Source: Porpolomopsis calyptriformis
Taxonomy: Eukaryota; Basidiomycota; Agaricomycetes; Agaricales; Hygrophoraceae
Reading direction: 5' to 3'
DNA: 64,000 nucleotides
Assembly: GCA_951640195.1 (NCBI GenBank)
Contig: OX621166.1
Span: 434,001 to 498,000, forward strand
Shown here in pieces: positions 9,186 to 22,645 of the stretch. Positions within the stretch are counted from its first letter, which is position 1. The number at the start of each line of letters is the position of its first letter. The position numbers were made by a program, and so were the translations under genes. Below the pieces are notes generated by a model. It was not told the DNA's origin. It made no database searches and saw only the letters and a list, made by a program, of their open reading frames with translations.

Positions 9186-11645
9186 TTGCCTACCGTTACG
9201 GATGTATCTACTCAAGAATGTACCACCACTCCATGCAATCTATTTCGAATTCTTGGTACTCTTGAAGAAGGCAATCTCGGACTCATTTTGGACGTTTGGA
9301 TTGAAGCTACCAACACTGGTCGACATGTCCCGGCCACTGCTCTGGTTGATAGTGGAGCCTCTGGAAATTTTGTGGACGAATCCTTCGCAACTCGCCACAA
9401 TTTTACTCTAACACGATTGGAAACCCCAATCCCCATACGGAATGCCGATGGATCTGAAAACCGAGGTGGACCCATCGAGAACAATATTGACATTTGGTTA
9501 GAGGCTCCTGGAGGGCACAATGAACGGATCCGATTGGAAGTGACCGATCTCGGATCTAAGACAGATATTATCCTCAGCTTCCCGTGGCTCAAAAAGCACA
9601 ACCCCAACATCGATTGGAAAGAGGCAACACTGGCTCTGGATAGCAAAGATTTCCCTCTTCCACGATGGATAGTGAAAGATGCGGAGTCACCGGGAATGGA
9701 ATCGGTCACGCTGGCCATGAATCGACGCGTATCGAAGTCGGATGAATCCCGAGCCAGCATGGTGGAAGAAGATATGCGAAAGTTTGTACCGGAGGTATAC
9801 TGGAAAGACTATTCTAGTGTCTTTGCCAAAGAATCCTTCGACCGCCTTCCACCACATTCGGAATTCGACCACGCCATAGAACTGGATGAAACCTTCAAGC
9901 CAGTCAAAGGCATGAAATACGCAATGTCCCCTCTTGAGATGGATCACTTACACAAGTTCATCGACGAAAACTTATCTACTGGACGAATACGAATTTCCAA
10001 ATCGAAACAAGTCTCTCCGTTCTTCTTTGGAAAGAAAGCCGAAGAAGTGAATGCTAAAGGTAAGAACGCTGGCTTACGCCCTATCAAGGATTATCGCTAT
10101 CTCAATGAACACATGGTTCCTGACCATTATCCCCTTCCTCTCCTTCATCAAATACTCCAACGACCTAAACTCCTAACAGCGTCTCTATTCACGGTCATGG
10201 ATATCCGATGGGGATTCAACAACGTCAGGATCAAGGAGGGCGATGAATGGAAAGCTGCTTTCATTACTGAAGCAGGTGCCTTCGAACCCACCGTCATGTT
10301 CTTTGGTTTGCGGAACTCACCAGCTACCTTTCAATGGATGATCGACACAAGATTCAAAGAAGTCCTGGACTCTGGAAATGTTTTCATTTATATCGATGAT
10401 GTGCTTGTTTGTGGAGATGATTTACAGGAATTGCGATGCTGGACCTTCAAGACTCTAGATATCATGAAGAAACACGGACTCTCGTGTAAACCCGTCAAAT
10501 GCCAGTTCGAGAAGGAAGAAGTCATTTATCTCGGAGTCATCCTATCCAAAGGACGAATCACCACCAATCCAAAAAAGGTCGACGCTATCATGTCTTGGCC
10601 TATTCCAGAAACAGTGAAACAACTCCAATCCTTCTTGGGCAGTGCGAACTTTTGGCGAAGATATATCAAGGATTTCTCCAGAATTGCTACCCCTCTCTAT
10701 GAACTCTTGCACAATGAAACTGTGTGGGAATGGACTCCTCAGAGACAAGAAGCCTTCGACAACATCAAATCCCTTTTAACGAACGCGCCCGTTCTTCATA
10801 TTCCTGATCGTGATCTCCCCTATTGCTTGGAAACCGATGCCTCTGTCATTGGAATCGCAGGAATACTCTCCCAACTTCATGACGGACATTGGAAACCTGT
10901 TGGTTATCACTCAAGATCTACCTCTCCTGCCGAAAAGAACTACCCTACCCACGATCTGGAACTCCTGGCGATCATTGATTCCTTTAAGCAATGGCGTCAT
11001 CTTCTCGAAGGAGCGAGACACAATATTCTCATCAGGACGGACAGTTTGGCTTTACGATACTTTTCCAAGAACCTTCGCCTATCGAACCGCCAAACTCATT
11101 GGTCTGAATATCTATCCAGATTCGGGTTCAAGATTGAATACGTTCCAGGGAGGAAGAACAAAGCCGACGGCTTATCCAGGCGCCCGGATTACTTGCCTGG
11201 CGTCGAAGCCGACGTGGAGAATGAAGTTCTGATAGCGCGCGACCGATGGATAAATTCAATTGTCAAGTTGTCGAATTCAAGCCTTCTCTCTAGATTACGC
11301 TTCAAAATCCCACTCCCACAGAAGATCCAAGATAAACTCGAGGATGCCTCATTCGCTTGGACCCAAGCTGATGGGCTTGTACACGATGTTGAAGGTTGGA
11401 TAGTGGTGCCGGAGGAAGTATCTCTGCGCACAGACATTATACGACTGTCCCACGCCTACCCCCACACTGGCCACCCTGGCATTGAGAAGACGAAGGAACT
11501 CATCCTTCGTAACTTTATTTGGGATGGTGCTTTACAAGACATCACCAACTACATTCGATCCTGCCCCGCTTGTCAACAAAACAAGAACTTCCCCTCGAAG
11601 CCGTCAGGACTACTCCAACCCATACCCCCCTCTACGGAACCATAG
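9186..11645 (+). CDS. Pol of element B: protease, reverse transcriptase, RNase H, integrase N-terminus
   Basis: Polyprotein of 819 codons. Retropepsin motif ALVDSGASGNF is at about residue 52, with IILSFPWL closing the domain. RT motifs are LRPIKDYRYLN, MDIRWGFNNV, MFFGLRNSPATFQ and an intact YIDD box at residues 402-405 (10389-10400). RNase H follows with ETDASVIG, HDLELLAI and RTDSLAL, then GRKNKADGLSRRPDY. The integrase HHCC module (HTGHPG...CPAC) is near the end. The frame is closed by TAG at 11643-11645 directly before the integrase core; the same frame continues after it, so the stop replaces a sense codon, probably Trp or Gln. Confidence 0.93.
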   Translation: MPTVTDVSTQECTTTPCNLFRILGTLEEGNLGLILDVWIEATNTGRHVPATALVDSGASGNFVDESFATRHNFTLTRLETPIPIRNADGSENRGGPIENNIDIWLEAPGGHNERIRLEVTDLGSKTDIILSFPWLKKHNPNIDWKEATLALDSKDFPLPRWIVKDAESPGMESVTLAMNRRVSKSDESRASMVEEDMRKFVPEVYWKDYSSVFAKESFDRLPPHSEFDHAIELDETFKPVKGMKYAMSPLEMDHLHKFIDENLSTGRIRISKSKQVSPFFFGKKAEEVNAKGKNAGLRPIKDYRYLNEHMVPDHYPLPLLHQILQRPKLLTASLFTVMDIRWGFNNVRIKEGDEWKAAFITEAGAFEPTVMFFGLRNSPATFQWMIDTRFKEVLDSGNVFIYIDDVLVCGDDLQELRCWTFKTLDIMKKHGLSCKPVKCQFEKEEVIYLGVILSKGRITTNPKKVDAIMSWPIPETVKQLQSFLGSANFWRRYIKDFSRIATPLYELLHNETVWEWTPQRQEAFDNIKSLLTNAPVLHIPDRDLPYCLETDASVIGIAGILSQLHDGHWKPVGYHSRSTSPAEKNYPTHDLELLAIIDSFKQWRHLLEGARHNILIRTDSLALRYFSKNLRLSNRQTHWSEYLSRFGFKIEYVPGRKNKADGLSRRPDYLPGVEADVENEVLIARDRWINSIVKLSNSSLLSRLRFKIPLPQKIQDKLEDASFAWTQADGLVHDVEGWIVVPEEVSLRTDIIRLSHAYPHTGHPGIEKTKELILRNFIWDGALQDITNYIRSCPACQQNKNFPSKPSGLLQPIPPSTEP

Positions 11646-12713
11646 AAGGAAATTACCGTCGATCTCATTGTCGAACTCCCCAAGTCACAAGGCTATGATG
11701 CTGTAATGGTTGTTGTCGATCGTTTCACTAAACGTGCTCATTTCATTCCGACAACTTCCAACCTTTCATCAGAAGGTGCTGCGAAACTCTTTCGGAATCA
11801 CGTCTGGAAACATCATGGATGGCCCCAAAAGGTTATATCCGATCGTGGAGTACAATTTGCGTCCAAATTCACAGAAGCCCTCAATAACTCCTTGGGAATC
11901 ATCTCCGGTCTCTCCACTGCGTATCATCCTCAAACAGATGGTCAAATGGAACATACCAATCAAGAACTCGAAGTTTACTTGCGTTTCTATACCAACTTTA
12001 TGCAGGACGACTGGTCAGAATGGCTCGCTTCTGCGGAATTCGCCTACAACAATCGACAACACTCTGCTACTTCACAATCACCATTCTATATGGAATACGG
12101 ACGTCATCCTCACCTTCCCACAGCTATTCTGGATCAAAGCAATGTGCCTGCAGCAAATACCTTTCATGAACGCCTTACACGTGCACAGCAAAATGCCGAG
12201 CGATCCTTATCAAAGACAACGGAGTCAATGAAGAAATACGCCGATCGTAAACGGAAGCCTTCACCCTCCTACGAAGAAGGAGATCTAGTCTGGTTGGACA
12301 CCAAGAATATCAAGACAACACAACCCTCGAAGAAACTTGACAATCGACGGACCGGACCATTCAAGGTCTTGAAGAAGATATCGGACCTTGCTTATCTGAT
12401 CGACATTCCCAGAACATGGAGACTGCACCCAGTCTTTCATGTTTCACTCCTGAGACCCAACGTCGGAAATGAATTGCTCCACCCTGATGTCATCGACACA
12501 TCACGGCCTCCCCCTGATCTGATCGAAAATGAAGAAGAATACGAGGTCGAATCTATACTACAACATTCCAGAGCTAAACGACGCCGAAAATATTTGGTCA
12601 AATGGAAGGGCTATCCGATCGAAGAAGCCACTTGGGAAGATCGATCGAACATTTTACGACACGCCAAGGAAATTGTGAAGACGTACGAAGACTCAATTCA
12701 AACGGCGACTTGA
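11646..12713 (+). CDS. Integrase core and chromodomain of element B
   Basis: Continues the pol frame after one TAG. DD35E residues are visible as Asp in TVDLIVEL (about 11660), Asp in VISDRGVQF and Glu in GQMEHTNQELE. A GPF-type barrel (RRTGPFKVLKKI) follows, then HPVFHVSLLRP. The C-terminus is a chromodomain: YEVESILQHS, RKYLVKWKGYP and ATWEDRSNI. In chromoviruses this domain reads histone marks and steers insertion, commonly into heterochromatin. The first Met is at 11706, but the natural product is the Pol polyprotein. Confidence 0.92.
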   Translation, partial: KEITVDLIVELPKSQGYDAVMVVVDRFTKRAHFIPTTSNLSSEGAAKLFRNHVWKHHGWPQKVISDRGVQFASKFTEALNNSLGIISGLSTAYHPQTDGQMEHTNQELEVYLRFYTNFMQDDWSEWLASAEFAYNNRQHSATSQSPFYMEYGRHPHLPTAILDQSNVPAANTFHERLTRAQQNAERSLSKTTESMKKYADRKRKPSPSYEEGDLVWLDTKNIKTTQPSKKLDNRRTGPFKVLKKISDLAYLIDIPRTWRLHPVFHVSLLRPNVGNELLHPDVIDTSRPPPDLIENEEEYEVESILQHSRAKRRRKYLVKWKGYPIEEATWEDRSNILRHAKEIVKTYEDSIQTAT

Positions 12714-12879
12714 TTCTATTCATTCGTTTGTCATCATCTCGTCTGCCAAGAATTGACCTCTATTTTTAGAACCACTCCTTATAAACTGCTGGACGTCTCT
12801 ACTTTCCTTCACGATTCAAATTACGTGCCTCTTAACAACGGCTCAGACCACTGAGCCAAAACGTCGCAACAACTTTGCC

Positions 12880-13616
12880 ATGCCCGCTACACGGTCTACA
12901 CGATCCCCCTCCCCTCAAGTCGCCATCCGATGTTCTGGATGGATCCCTTCGTCCGCCATTCGCTCCCCCACTCCTGGTCCCTCCACCTCTGCTTCCTCTC
13001 CTTGACAATTACGTCGACAAGCTCGCGCACGCACGGAAGACTTCTACACCATTCAGACCCCTCCCCCCGAAGACCCCGCCGTCACCATCTCCCGCCTCAC
13101 GGTTCACAGTAACAGCGTCAGCAATTGGAACCGTGAACTTCGTCAAGAATGCGAAGTTCTGCAAGCCGAACTCAAGGTGTCAGAGAAAAGCGCATTATTT
13201 GGAAGAACTGTTGGGATGAAAGTGAGTTGAAAGTTTGGGAGCTCCAACGTCAAAAGAAACGAACGTGGGTCGACTGCTACGACGTCACCACCCGCACCAT
13301 CATCATCAAGCTTGTAGAAGAAAGTCGCCGGTCTGAATGGCTCACCAGGGAGGATTTCCTCCAAGCCCAACGAAACCTTGCGACAACGGAGACTCTAATC
13401 GAGTACGGGAGAACGGTCGAATACCCTATCAACATTGACCTAGAATACCCGATCGACGACGACGACGTTGCGACAGTCCGAGCCCCCTCCCCTGTTGAAG
13501 TGACTTCGGAAGCCGAACCCGCTGCTTCCCCCTCGGTGGCTGTCGAGGCCCCCGCCACCGAGGAAATCCCGACTCAGGCCTCGAAAGATGAAACGACCGA
13601 CACCGCCCAAGTTTGA
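12880..13616 (+). pseudogene. Third ORF of element B, downstream of pol
   Basis: A small ORF lies between pol and the 3' LTR. It starts ATG at 12880 with a Ser/Arg/Pro-rich leader, has TGA after about 46 codons, continues with a helical segment (NWNRELRQECEVLQAELKV), then shifts frame near 13215. It ends as a 100-residue stretch with a basic part (LQRQKKRTWVDCYDV) and an acidic Ala/Pro/Glu tail to 13616. I recognise no known domain. Position and style suggest an accessory ORF of basidiomycete chromoviruses rather than an env gene: no signal peptide or membrane segment is visible. Confidence 0.6.
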
Positions 13617-13651
13617 AATTCGGGACGAATTTCTTTAAAAGCCAAGGTGTA

Positions 13652-14062
13652 TGTCACGGTCGTAATTTTCCTTCTTTTTCTTTATCTTATCGTATGCAAA
13701 CCTATCTCTTATCTTGGGATTCCCCCCATTTGTTATCGGGATTCCCCATTGCCTTTCTTCGGGATTCCCTAGGGATTCCCCACTACTTTACCCATATGCG
13801 GATACACTTCATTTCTGTTATGTTTCAACCCCTCTATGATTCGTCATCGATCACGATGACTCATCCTTATCTCTACCTCATGTTATGCCGCACTGACTCA
13901 CACAGATAAGTAGTCAGTATATAAAGAGTACTTCTGTACGTATCAGACCTTAAGTCTGATTCCTCGTTAGCCTACTCATAACAAGGACTTGGAACCATCT
14001 CTTATATCTCTTGGGATAGAACACCCGAAGTAAAACGCGTTCCGAACAACTGGTTTATAACA
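13652..14062 (+). repeat. 3' LTR of element B (411 bp)
   Basis: Starts TGTCACGG and ends TTTATAACA. It is colinear with and exactly the same length as the LTR at 55979-56389, sharing the gggattcccc repeats, the cagtatataaa TATA element (about 13917) and the taagtctgattcct block. The 14062 boundary is set by the CA end shared by both copies. Confidence 0.85.
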
Positions 14063-14139
14063 GAAACATATCAGTGTCAATCAGGTCTACAACTAAAAAA
14101 TCTCCTGGCATTCCAAAGTCTTCAACAATAAGGGCACTA

Positions 14140-17100
14140 TGAACTATCGAATCTACAGATATGAATTCTAATGATACTTTTCATTGTCCACGCAGCCTAA
14201 CCAAACCCAAATCATCATCATATTGATGATGCAGACCAGTTGGTGGATCATATGGATGGATTAATGCAACCAGGTAGGTGGTACCATCCACAGTACACAT
14301 GAATACATAGATTAGCCTCCCAAAAAATATTTTATTGACAGTGCACACCATGACGCAGTTATATTGCAGGTGGCCAAAAAAGTTTGGGTTGCACTGGAGG
14401 AGATCCGATTGGAGCTGCCAGTTAACCATTGACTTGTAACAGATGGTGAGGAAGCGATGTTCCACCACCTAGGAATACAATTGAATATGGGAATAATGCA
14501 ATGAGAATATGGCTCACTGGATCATTAGGTTCAAATCTGAGTGGTTTGCCATTTGGAAGTGGGATACCATGAGCTCATAGAGATGAATTCATGAAGTGCA
14601 TCAACCTTCCTTGGAAGTTTCAGAATGCCTTGTCATCCTTGTGATCTTGTTCTAATTCTTGGAGAGTACAGGGTTGTTGGATGGCACCCATTGAGAAATG
14701 GCTCACAGCCACAGCAGATTTAGTGCTATCATCTCTCTCATGATCATCCTCCTTGTCAAGGTCATCTATCTCATTGTGAATAAGTGCTGCTATGTAGCAC
14801 CAATGGTCAACTTTCAAAATCTGTGAGCAAATGTGAGAAGTTCCACACACCGTAATAAGAATTGAGATATAGGAATCATACCTGCTTAGCAACATTCTTA
14901 AAGTTTGTCTGCAGCTTATAGGAGGTCTTCAATGGGCCATGAAGATTTTCATTCAGTTTTGTGTTGTAATTTTGCATGACACCTTTTGCCTCAATGTTGT
15001 CAAATAGATGTTGGTTTGAATGCATCTTGGGGAAATCCCATGATTTGCCAGTAGCAGCTAGATAGTCCTGAGCGAAGTTAGTACAAGAGAATAGGAAGAA
15101 TAAACTGCGTACTGCCATTAGGTGTGAGAACCTGAGCTGCACCTTACGCCCCACTTGAATTGTCTCAGCAGTATGGATGTCAAGCACAGCGTACATGTCC
15201 AATTCAAGATAAATTTGCAGACACTGCAACAGAAGATAGGATTTGGGATCTTGCTCCCAATCAAATATGTTGTGGGTTACAAAAATAATGATCTATAAGC
15301 CTTATCAGTTAGAAACTGGTGAAAACAAATGCTTACCTTCAAGATATCCTCATATTTTGATGCATCTGTGAATGAAATCCCCATGACTCCTTCACCAAAG
15401 TGGTTGAGGTTGCACCAGCAAGGAAAATGTGATACTCTAAATGACAGTAAGAATAAGTCAATAAGCATAATACAGATGTACTGATAGTTGGCCTGCTGAA
15501 TTGCACCCTACCCAAGACCCTCAATATATGTCTGCATTACAGGCCAAAGATGTTTTCCACCTAGGCCAGCATGATTTGCATGCATGCGATCCCAGCTGAG
15601 TGCTGCATGAGGATCGGAGTTGTTGACAATCCAGAAGGCATTCTAGAATATGCAATCAGCTATGCAATACGCTGGGATTAGCTGCACATGTACATCAATT
15701 TCCCGAAGACTTTGGGACTTGAGATGGTCATTGCTATCCATGCAAGTCATCAATTTTGCCTCATTTACAAGAGCCTGCATCTGAAAAGCTGTGCAGCGAG
15801 GGTGTGTTATTGACAAATCTGATTGCTTGTCACTTAGGACAAGGCAGATGGGACAAGGATAAAGCCCTCCCAAGCCACGGATAAGTGACATAATACATCT
15901 AAAAACAGGTAAGAAAGGTTATAAGATGGTGAAAATACATACTATTCTTCATAGTCTGCTGATAAGATATGAATGAATAGGAAAAGATATCGCTCTACTC
16001 TATCACTGCAAAGGTGATAGAATCCAGTCTTTGAGTGGGGTGCGATTGATCCCAGAATCAGCTCCATCAACTTGTGCCACATGACACACTTCAAGTTCAT
16101 AAAACCCTTTTTTCTTGCCTCAGCTGCATCTTCTTCAACCTAGCAGCTGATGTAGATTAGTATAGCAACAAGCACAGATTAAATACTTACAATTAGTAAC
16201 TATCCAACAACATGCCCACCTCCAATTCCTTTTCCATTTCTCACTTCCACTGGTAGGTTAGCACATTGAGCTATAACTGGATACCCCTTTTCTGTTCTGA
16301 ACAAGGAGAGTTTGGTCTTGTCTGCATAAATGATGAAGCTGAATGGTTTGCTATCAACAGGAAGCTGTGACTATGAATAGTGATATAAATATCAGTGCTA
16401 TCCCACTCAGCACTTACTTGGACATCCCACATTCTATTTGCAGTCCATGGCTCATGGATAAATCGAATAAAAGAATTGCCATTAAATTTAGAAAGCTATT
16501 GCACATCCCAGACAAATAAAGGAACAAGCTGTGGATTAGATAGGAGATCAAGTGCCCAATCCCAAAGTGGGTGAAAATGAACATTATAGTTTTTCATCTC
16601 ATTTTTATATGGTGATATGACCCCTTAGTCCCCTGAGCTCTGGAGGATATGTTTTATATATCTACGTGATCCTCAAGACGTCTACTACACTACTATGATG
16701 TCCCCAACTACGCAATTTGGCTTCCTGTCCAGCAATTCATCTCTGGATTCTCCAAATTTCTTTGAATTTCTTCAAATTCTTTGATCCTTCGATTCACAAT
16801 CACAGCTCATATCAAAGGATGCATCTGATAGCCAGACATCTATTGTGTATATTTCCATCGTTTCCATTGACCCTTTCACTGGTGGCTTCATTCAGAAGTC
16901 TCATCCCTTTACTATATAGCATATAAAGGGATCTTTGTTTTCACAGATATATTTACTTGTAGATATGTTTGTATTATAGAAAAGGAAGATAGATTCCATC
17001 GTCCCACGTCCAGTCCTTCATGTTTGAGCCTCTTCGACCACCTCTAGCACTCTAGAGAGTGCTCCAATTTTCCAATTTCTTCTATTTCTTCAATTTTCAT

Positions 17101-18130
17101 GATTTCTTTGATAGCTCCTTTCTATTGTGCCTCCCATCATCTCTTGGGGCAGATTCCAGAGCTCAGATGGCTCCACATTGCATCAATGGGATGGAGATAG
17201 TCTTCCTCTCAAACTACATTACTTGGTGAGTATCAGTGAATACAGTATTGCAAATGTTATGAATATACCAACCTTTGTAAGCTCGCTGGATGCTTTTTCC
17301 CATATATGAGAGACATCAGTATAGTTTTCCAAGGTGAAAGTGGTCTTTTCTTTGATGCAGTGGCAGACAAGTTTGATTAATGCATTGGTAAGGTCACTGT
17401 TGAGCACAGCTTGCAAGGTGATTTCAGCAAATTTAAAGTCAGCACATGAACAGAATGGATGCCAGGGTTCTTCATTGCAAGAAGGCAGCAATTCTTGGCC
17501 CATTTGGGGCTTGTACTGGCTGAAATGCTCCATTTTTGGTGGAAGCCCACTGTGTGGATGAAACTTAGTCCTGATGTCATCGACCTGGAGCATCAAGCCC
17601 TCAGGCATAGGCACTCCTATCCGAGAAGTAAATATATTTGTTGCCATGGTATGATACATGAAATATGTACCTTCAAAGCTTTCAGGCTCAATATCAACAT
17701 TGTAATCATATAGCGCATTGTCTTCATAAGAGATATCAGCTTCTACTAGAATATTAAACAGTTAGTAAGCTAGCCTATAAGAGTATTAAATGGATGCACC
17801 ATGGACAAGCCTGTCCTAAGGGTCTTAGTGAGGTAAGATGTTGCAATGGGCTCGCTTTGAACTTGTGCTTCTCTTATCTGTCATTAATACAGCAAGTATG
17901 AGTACAATGAATCATCAAAGCAAGAAACCTTACAGCAGTTTTGCTCTTCCCTAAAAGTCTTCTCAAACTCGCGATCAGCATTCGCAGCATCCTTTACACG
18001 TTTGCAGGCTGTCTTGTGCCTTGCAATCCCTCAAATATTGAAGGTCTCTCCACACCATTGGCAAGGAATTTGTTGAGGGTTTTATTGAGACATAATATGG
18101 TACAGATAAATATGGATATATGTACAGCAT
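14140..18130 (-). pseudogene. Decayed Plavaka-type DNA transposon (transposase relic)
   Basis: Reading the minus strand from 18.1 kb down gives pieces of one basidiomycete Plavaka transposase in order. They are an N-terminal C2H2-like finger (CQWCGETF...ARHKTAC, about 18000-18070), HPHSGLPP and EPWHPFCSCADFKFAE (17380-17500), KTISIPYKNE joined to PLWDWALDLLS (17200 and 16530-16600), a CPICLV segment (about 15850), SWDFPKMHSNQHLF and NTKLNENLHGPLK (14930-15050), and poorly conserved C-terminal pieces to 14180. In-frame stops (inside the finger and after FVWDVQ) and AT-rich, CpG-poor composition show it is old. Introns between pieces were not resolved. Terminal inverted repeats were not found with confidence. 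Confidence 0.78.
16613..17185 (+). repeat. Solo LTR of the element A family with 4 bp target duplication
   Basis: Begins tgatatgacccc...agtcccctgag, closely matching the element A LTR start, and ends gcatca. Length is 573 bp against 609 bp. An internal aaagggatcttt block matches aaagggatcctt of element A. The 4 bp atgg occurs at 16609-16612 and again at 17186-17189. Removing the LTR and one copy fuses the minus-strand Plavaka reading frame without a stop, which fixes both ends. No internal element sequence remains, so it arose by LTR-LTR recombination. Confidence 0.85.
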
Positions 18131-18932
18131 GAAGTAGTCAGATTACAACAGGTTGCAATCAGTCAACAGCATTGATAGTCTAGTTACAACTCCACCAATA
18201 CCATGCCAATCTAGTTTCAACCAACCCTAGTGTGGATTTGTGATTGCAACTCAGCCAACCGATCCCAACCAAGTTGAGACCAAGTCAACCAAGCCGAGAT
18301 CATTGTAACTAGGTTCAAACTCAGTCTACAACTGGGTTTAGACTCTGGCTGGTTGTAACTGAAAAAATAAATTTCAGACATACCTCAATATTATATGTTC
18401 TGATATTGTGAAAATGATGTGGCAGGCTTTTCAACTCCAAAGCTTGCTATGAGGTCAAACTGAGCCTGAACTGAGGCTGATGCTTGGAGTTCCATCAAGA
18501 TCAAGCTCTGATCTCTAATTCAGACTTTGGCTGAATGGTGGTGTAGAGTAGAATGAGCAGAAGTAAAGTTTTTTTCTAACTTTTAATTTCTCAAACTGGT
18601 CACCCAATGTCAATCCACCCAGCTCAATGGTGAGAGGAAAATATGTGGAAATCTGTTTCCCTTTGTCAATTAATTACATTCTGTATTTGATACCCTGTAC
18701 TTTGGGCTCCTGTACTCATTTTCTGGATGCATAGGCCTTAGTAAATTATTGCTACAAGCTTCGGCAGATTCTATCCACCCAGTGTATGGGGTCTCCCCTT
18801 GCCGCTCTGCCCGGATTGCGGAGTTTTGTCTGTGTTAGACAAGATAGCAACCTCGTTGCCACTTAGTAAATAAATACAAATTTACCTATCAGGCTGCGGC
18901 TGCCTCGTCAGCACTCCCTCTCAAACGCTACC
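18131..18932. other. Non-coding stretch with short gttgtaact-like repeats
   Basis: No gene seen. 18130-18370 holds scattered direct and inverted copies of short motifs such as gttgtaact, ctacaac and ccaacc. They could be the subterminal region of the Plavaka element. The last 200 bp are the presumed promoter and leader of the subtilisin gene. Confidence 0.4.
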
Positions 18933-20602
<1,670 letters not shown>

Positions 20603-22000
20603 GTGCGAGGGTGTGCTTGTAGAGTTTGGCACAGTTTTTCTTGAATCGTCCTCGTATATCCTATAGGGTGGATATGATCTATCTCCTGCTTTCTAAAATT
20701 TGTGCCTTCCTAACGTATGTTGCAATGCACGGATTACGACTTACGACTTGCCCACTGAAGCGTTTGACTTGAGTCGCCAACCTATAAGTCCCACGTCGAT
20801 AGCATACAACTACAGTCGACGTTCTTTCGGCAACACGTTGCCGAAGCAGCTCTCTGTAGCCATGATTGAAGAAGAAATGATGGACATGCTCAGCGGAAGC
20901 ATCACTAAGGGAACATAGCAAAATAGTCGACGTATCGCGGTAACAGAATAGCAGTAAATACAGCATCGATGTCTTGATCCATAAAATATTCTCCTTATCC
21001 CTGGTTCAACTCCTTTTTAGCGGGATACTGCCATCACTCGCAGCTGAGCAACGTGAGTGCGGCATTTGCCCATCGTCGCTCGGCTTCTAATTCCTTGGAG
21101 CGTGAGGAGGTGGTCATGAAGCAAGTCTACTGTGTCGGCGGTCGGAAATGGGAAATGGGAAAGGAGAGGCAGACCGGCTGGGACCCCCCCCCCTTGTCGG
21201 TTTAGCATAAAATGAGGTGACTTGTTGAAAATGATGGAGAAAGGACAGGTGGGCGAGAAAAAATGGTGGGTGCCGGAGTTTTGAACCAAAGCGGGGTCGT
21301 GCCCCCTTTCCCATCATTTCACTTCAATCGAGTCGCGAGATATGTGGTGGGCTGCGCTGAGGGGGGAAGTAGCGGCGGGGGGCGGTGAAGTGGTTTGGGC
21401 ATAGGGCAACAGCGTGGATCGGGAAACACTCGTGCCTCTTTTTGGCGCCGGATGATGTGTGGTGTTTCTAATACAGCGGAACGTGGCTGAAAACGGAAGC
21501 TGGTGGGCGACAAAAAATGTGGGTGAGCCTAGGTAACAGAACAGGCGACGGGGCACCTCCCCAGCCAGTCGTGGATATCGACGATCCTGTCATCAGCTTG
21601 TTTACTCCCTCACAATCCAATAGCCGACGAAAGCCTATTCATGAACAAGCAGCCACTCGCAATGCACGTGCTGCTGCTCGAGGCGAGAGGAGAAAACGCA
21701 CCAGAGATGAGAGCGAGGCCAGTGACTCGATGGATCTTGTCATGGCTTTGTGGATGAGATCAGCGAAGTCCTGCGGGACAGTGGTCATGTAAAGTTCAAG
21801 CATGGCTTGAATCGGTTGATAACACGAAAGTCTTACCTCTCTGAGCAGACACTGAGGATTCGGATGACGGTGGGGAACTTTACAAACATTGTTCTTCGCC
21901 TTGTGTCAAAAATAGTATCTTTGTTGCCACAAGTCTTCGCTACGAGAGGGGCGGGAAATGACACGGGGGACATATCTGGGAGCGGATCAACCTGACACAG
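20603..22000. other. No confident gene
   Basis: Short open frames occur on both strands, for example 21517-21792 (+) with a basic patch ARAAARGERRKRTRDE, but none has a recognisable domain or clear gene structure. 20640-20980 is 3' flank of the subtilisin gene. Confidence 0.4.
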
Positions 22001-22265
22001 GAGGTCAATGAATGACCTTGGGGAGTATATCAGTTGAAAGGACGGTACGGTGAAGCAGAGGTGCTGCATAAGCAGGTGTGAGAGGGTTAGGAGAGACATC
22101 TAGGATCCGATCACCCAGAGACCCTATCACCAATGAACAACCATGGAGATGGTGTATGGGCTGCAAGGACGATACGACGAGGCGGAGGCGCTACATAAAT
22201 GAGTATTAACTGGACAGGAGAAGCAGCTAGGAGCCAACCACCCAAACACGCTGTTGTCAATGGAT
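22000..22265 (+). pseudogene. TPR fragment of an NB-TPR gene
   Basis: Translates as two 42-residue kinesin-light-chain-type TPR units: GRYGEAEVLHKQV, HLGSDHPETLSPMNN, then GLQGRYDEAEALHK and LGANHPNTLLSM. Three stops and a frame change interrupt it. It resembles the TPR arrays at 32780-33709 and 44585-46500, but no NB domain is nearby. It is a dispersed fragment. Confidence 0.7.
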
Positions 22266-22297
22266 AAACCTCGCAATGGCGATATCCCATTGCAAGA

Positions 22298-22600
22298 TTA
22301 TCTTTCTGACTCGAGCGTCTTGGCGTGGTCAACTCCTGGATGCTTCTCCCGGCCTGACAACGTCCGCTTATGTAGTGCCTCTGCCTCGTCACAGTGTGCT
22401 TGCAAACCATACACCAGCACGAGGCAATTCGTTAACCGGAGTGTATTTGGATGATCGGCCCCTGAATGCCCCTCCCTCACTTCAAACGCCTGCTTGCACA
22501 ACCCCTCCGCCTCAACGTACCATCCACAGCTCCACAGATGCGTTGCAATTGGCCTTGCAATATTCGTGCAATACCCATCAGTATTTAAAGAGCACAAGGC
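22298..22600 (-). pseudogene. TPR fragment, opposite orientation
   Basis: Minus-strand text contains EAEGLCKQAFEVREGH, DHPNTLRL, EAEALHKRTLSGREKH and DHAKTLESE, i.e. two TPR units of the same family as the fragment to its left. The two fragments face each other. No start, NB domain or continuation is seen. Confidence 0.65.
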
Positions 22601-22645
22601 GGATGAACTTTCGTGATCCTGGATGTCTTGGAACACACCCCAAAC

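Larger units (their letters stand above)
8607..14062 (+). mobile_element. Chromodomain Ty3/gypsy retrotransposon, element B (5' part displaced by element A)
   Basis: Remaining parts are the C-terminal gag, pol, chromodomain, a third ORF and a 411 bp 3' LTR. Gag is cut at 8607 where element A was inserted; its first half and the 5' LTR would lie left of the window. Damage in the visible part is light: TGA at 8785, TAG at 11643, TGA and a frameshift in ORF3, and a gag/pol frame change. RT, protease and integrase active sites are intact. The same family is represented by the much older copy at 55979-59336. The organisation resembles fungal Tf1/MarY1-type chromoviruses. Confidence 0.9.

Noticed and set aside
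17226..17235. gtatca at 17230-17235 as the right end of the solo LTR
   Set aside because: It matches the terminus of element A better, but leaves no target duplication and does not restore the Plavaka frame; gcatca at 17180-17185 does both.
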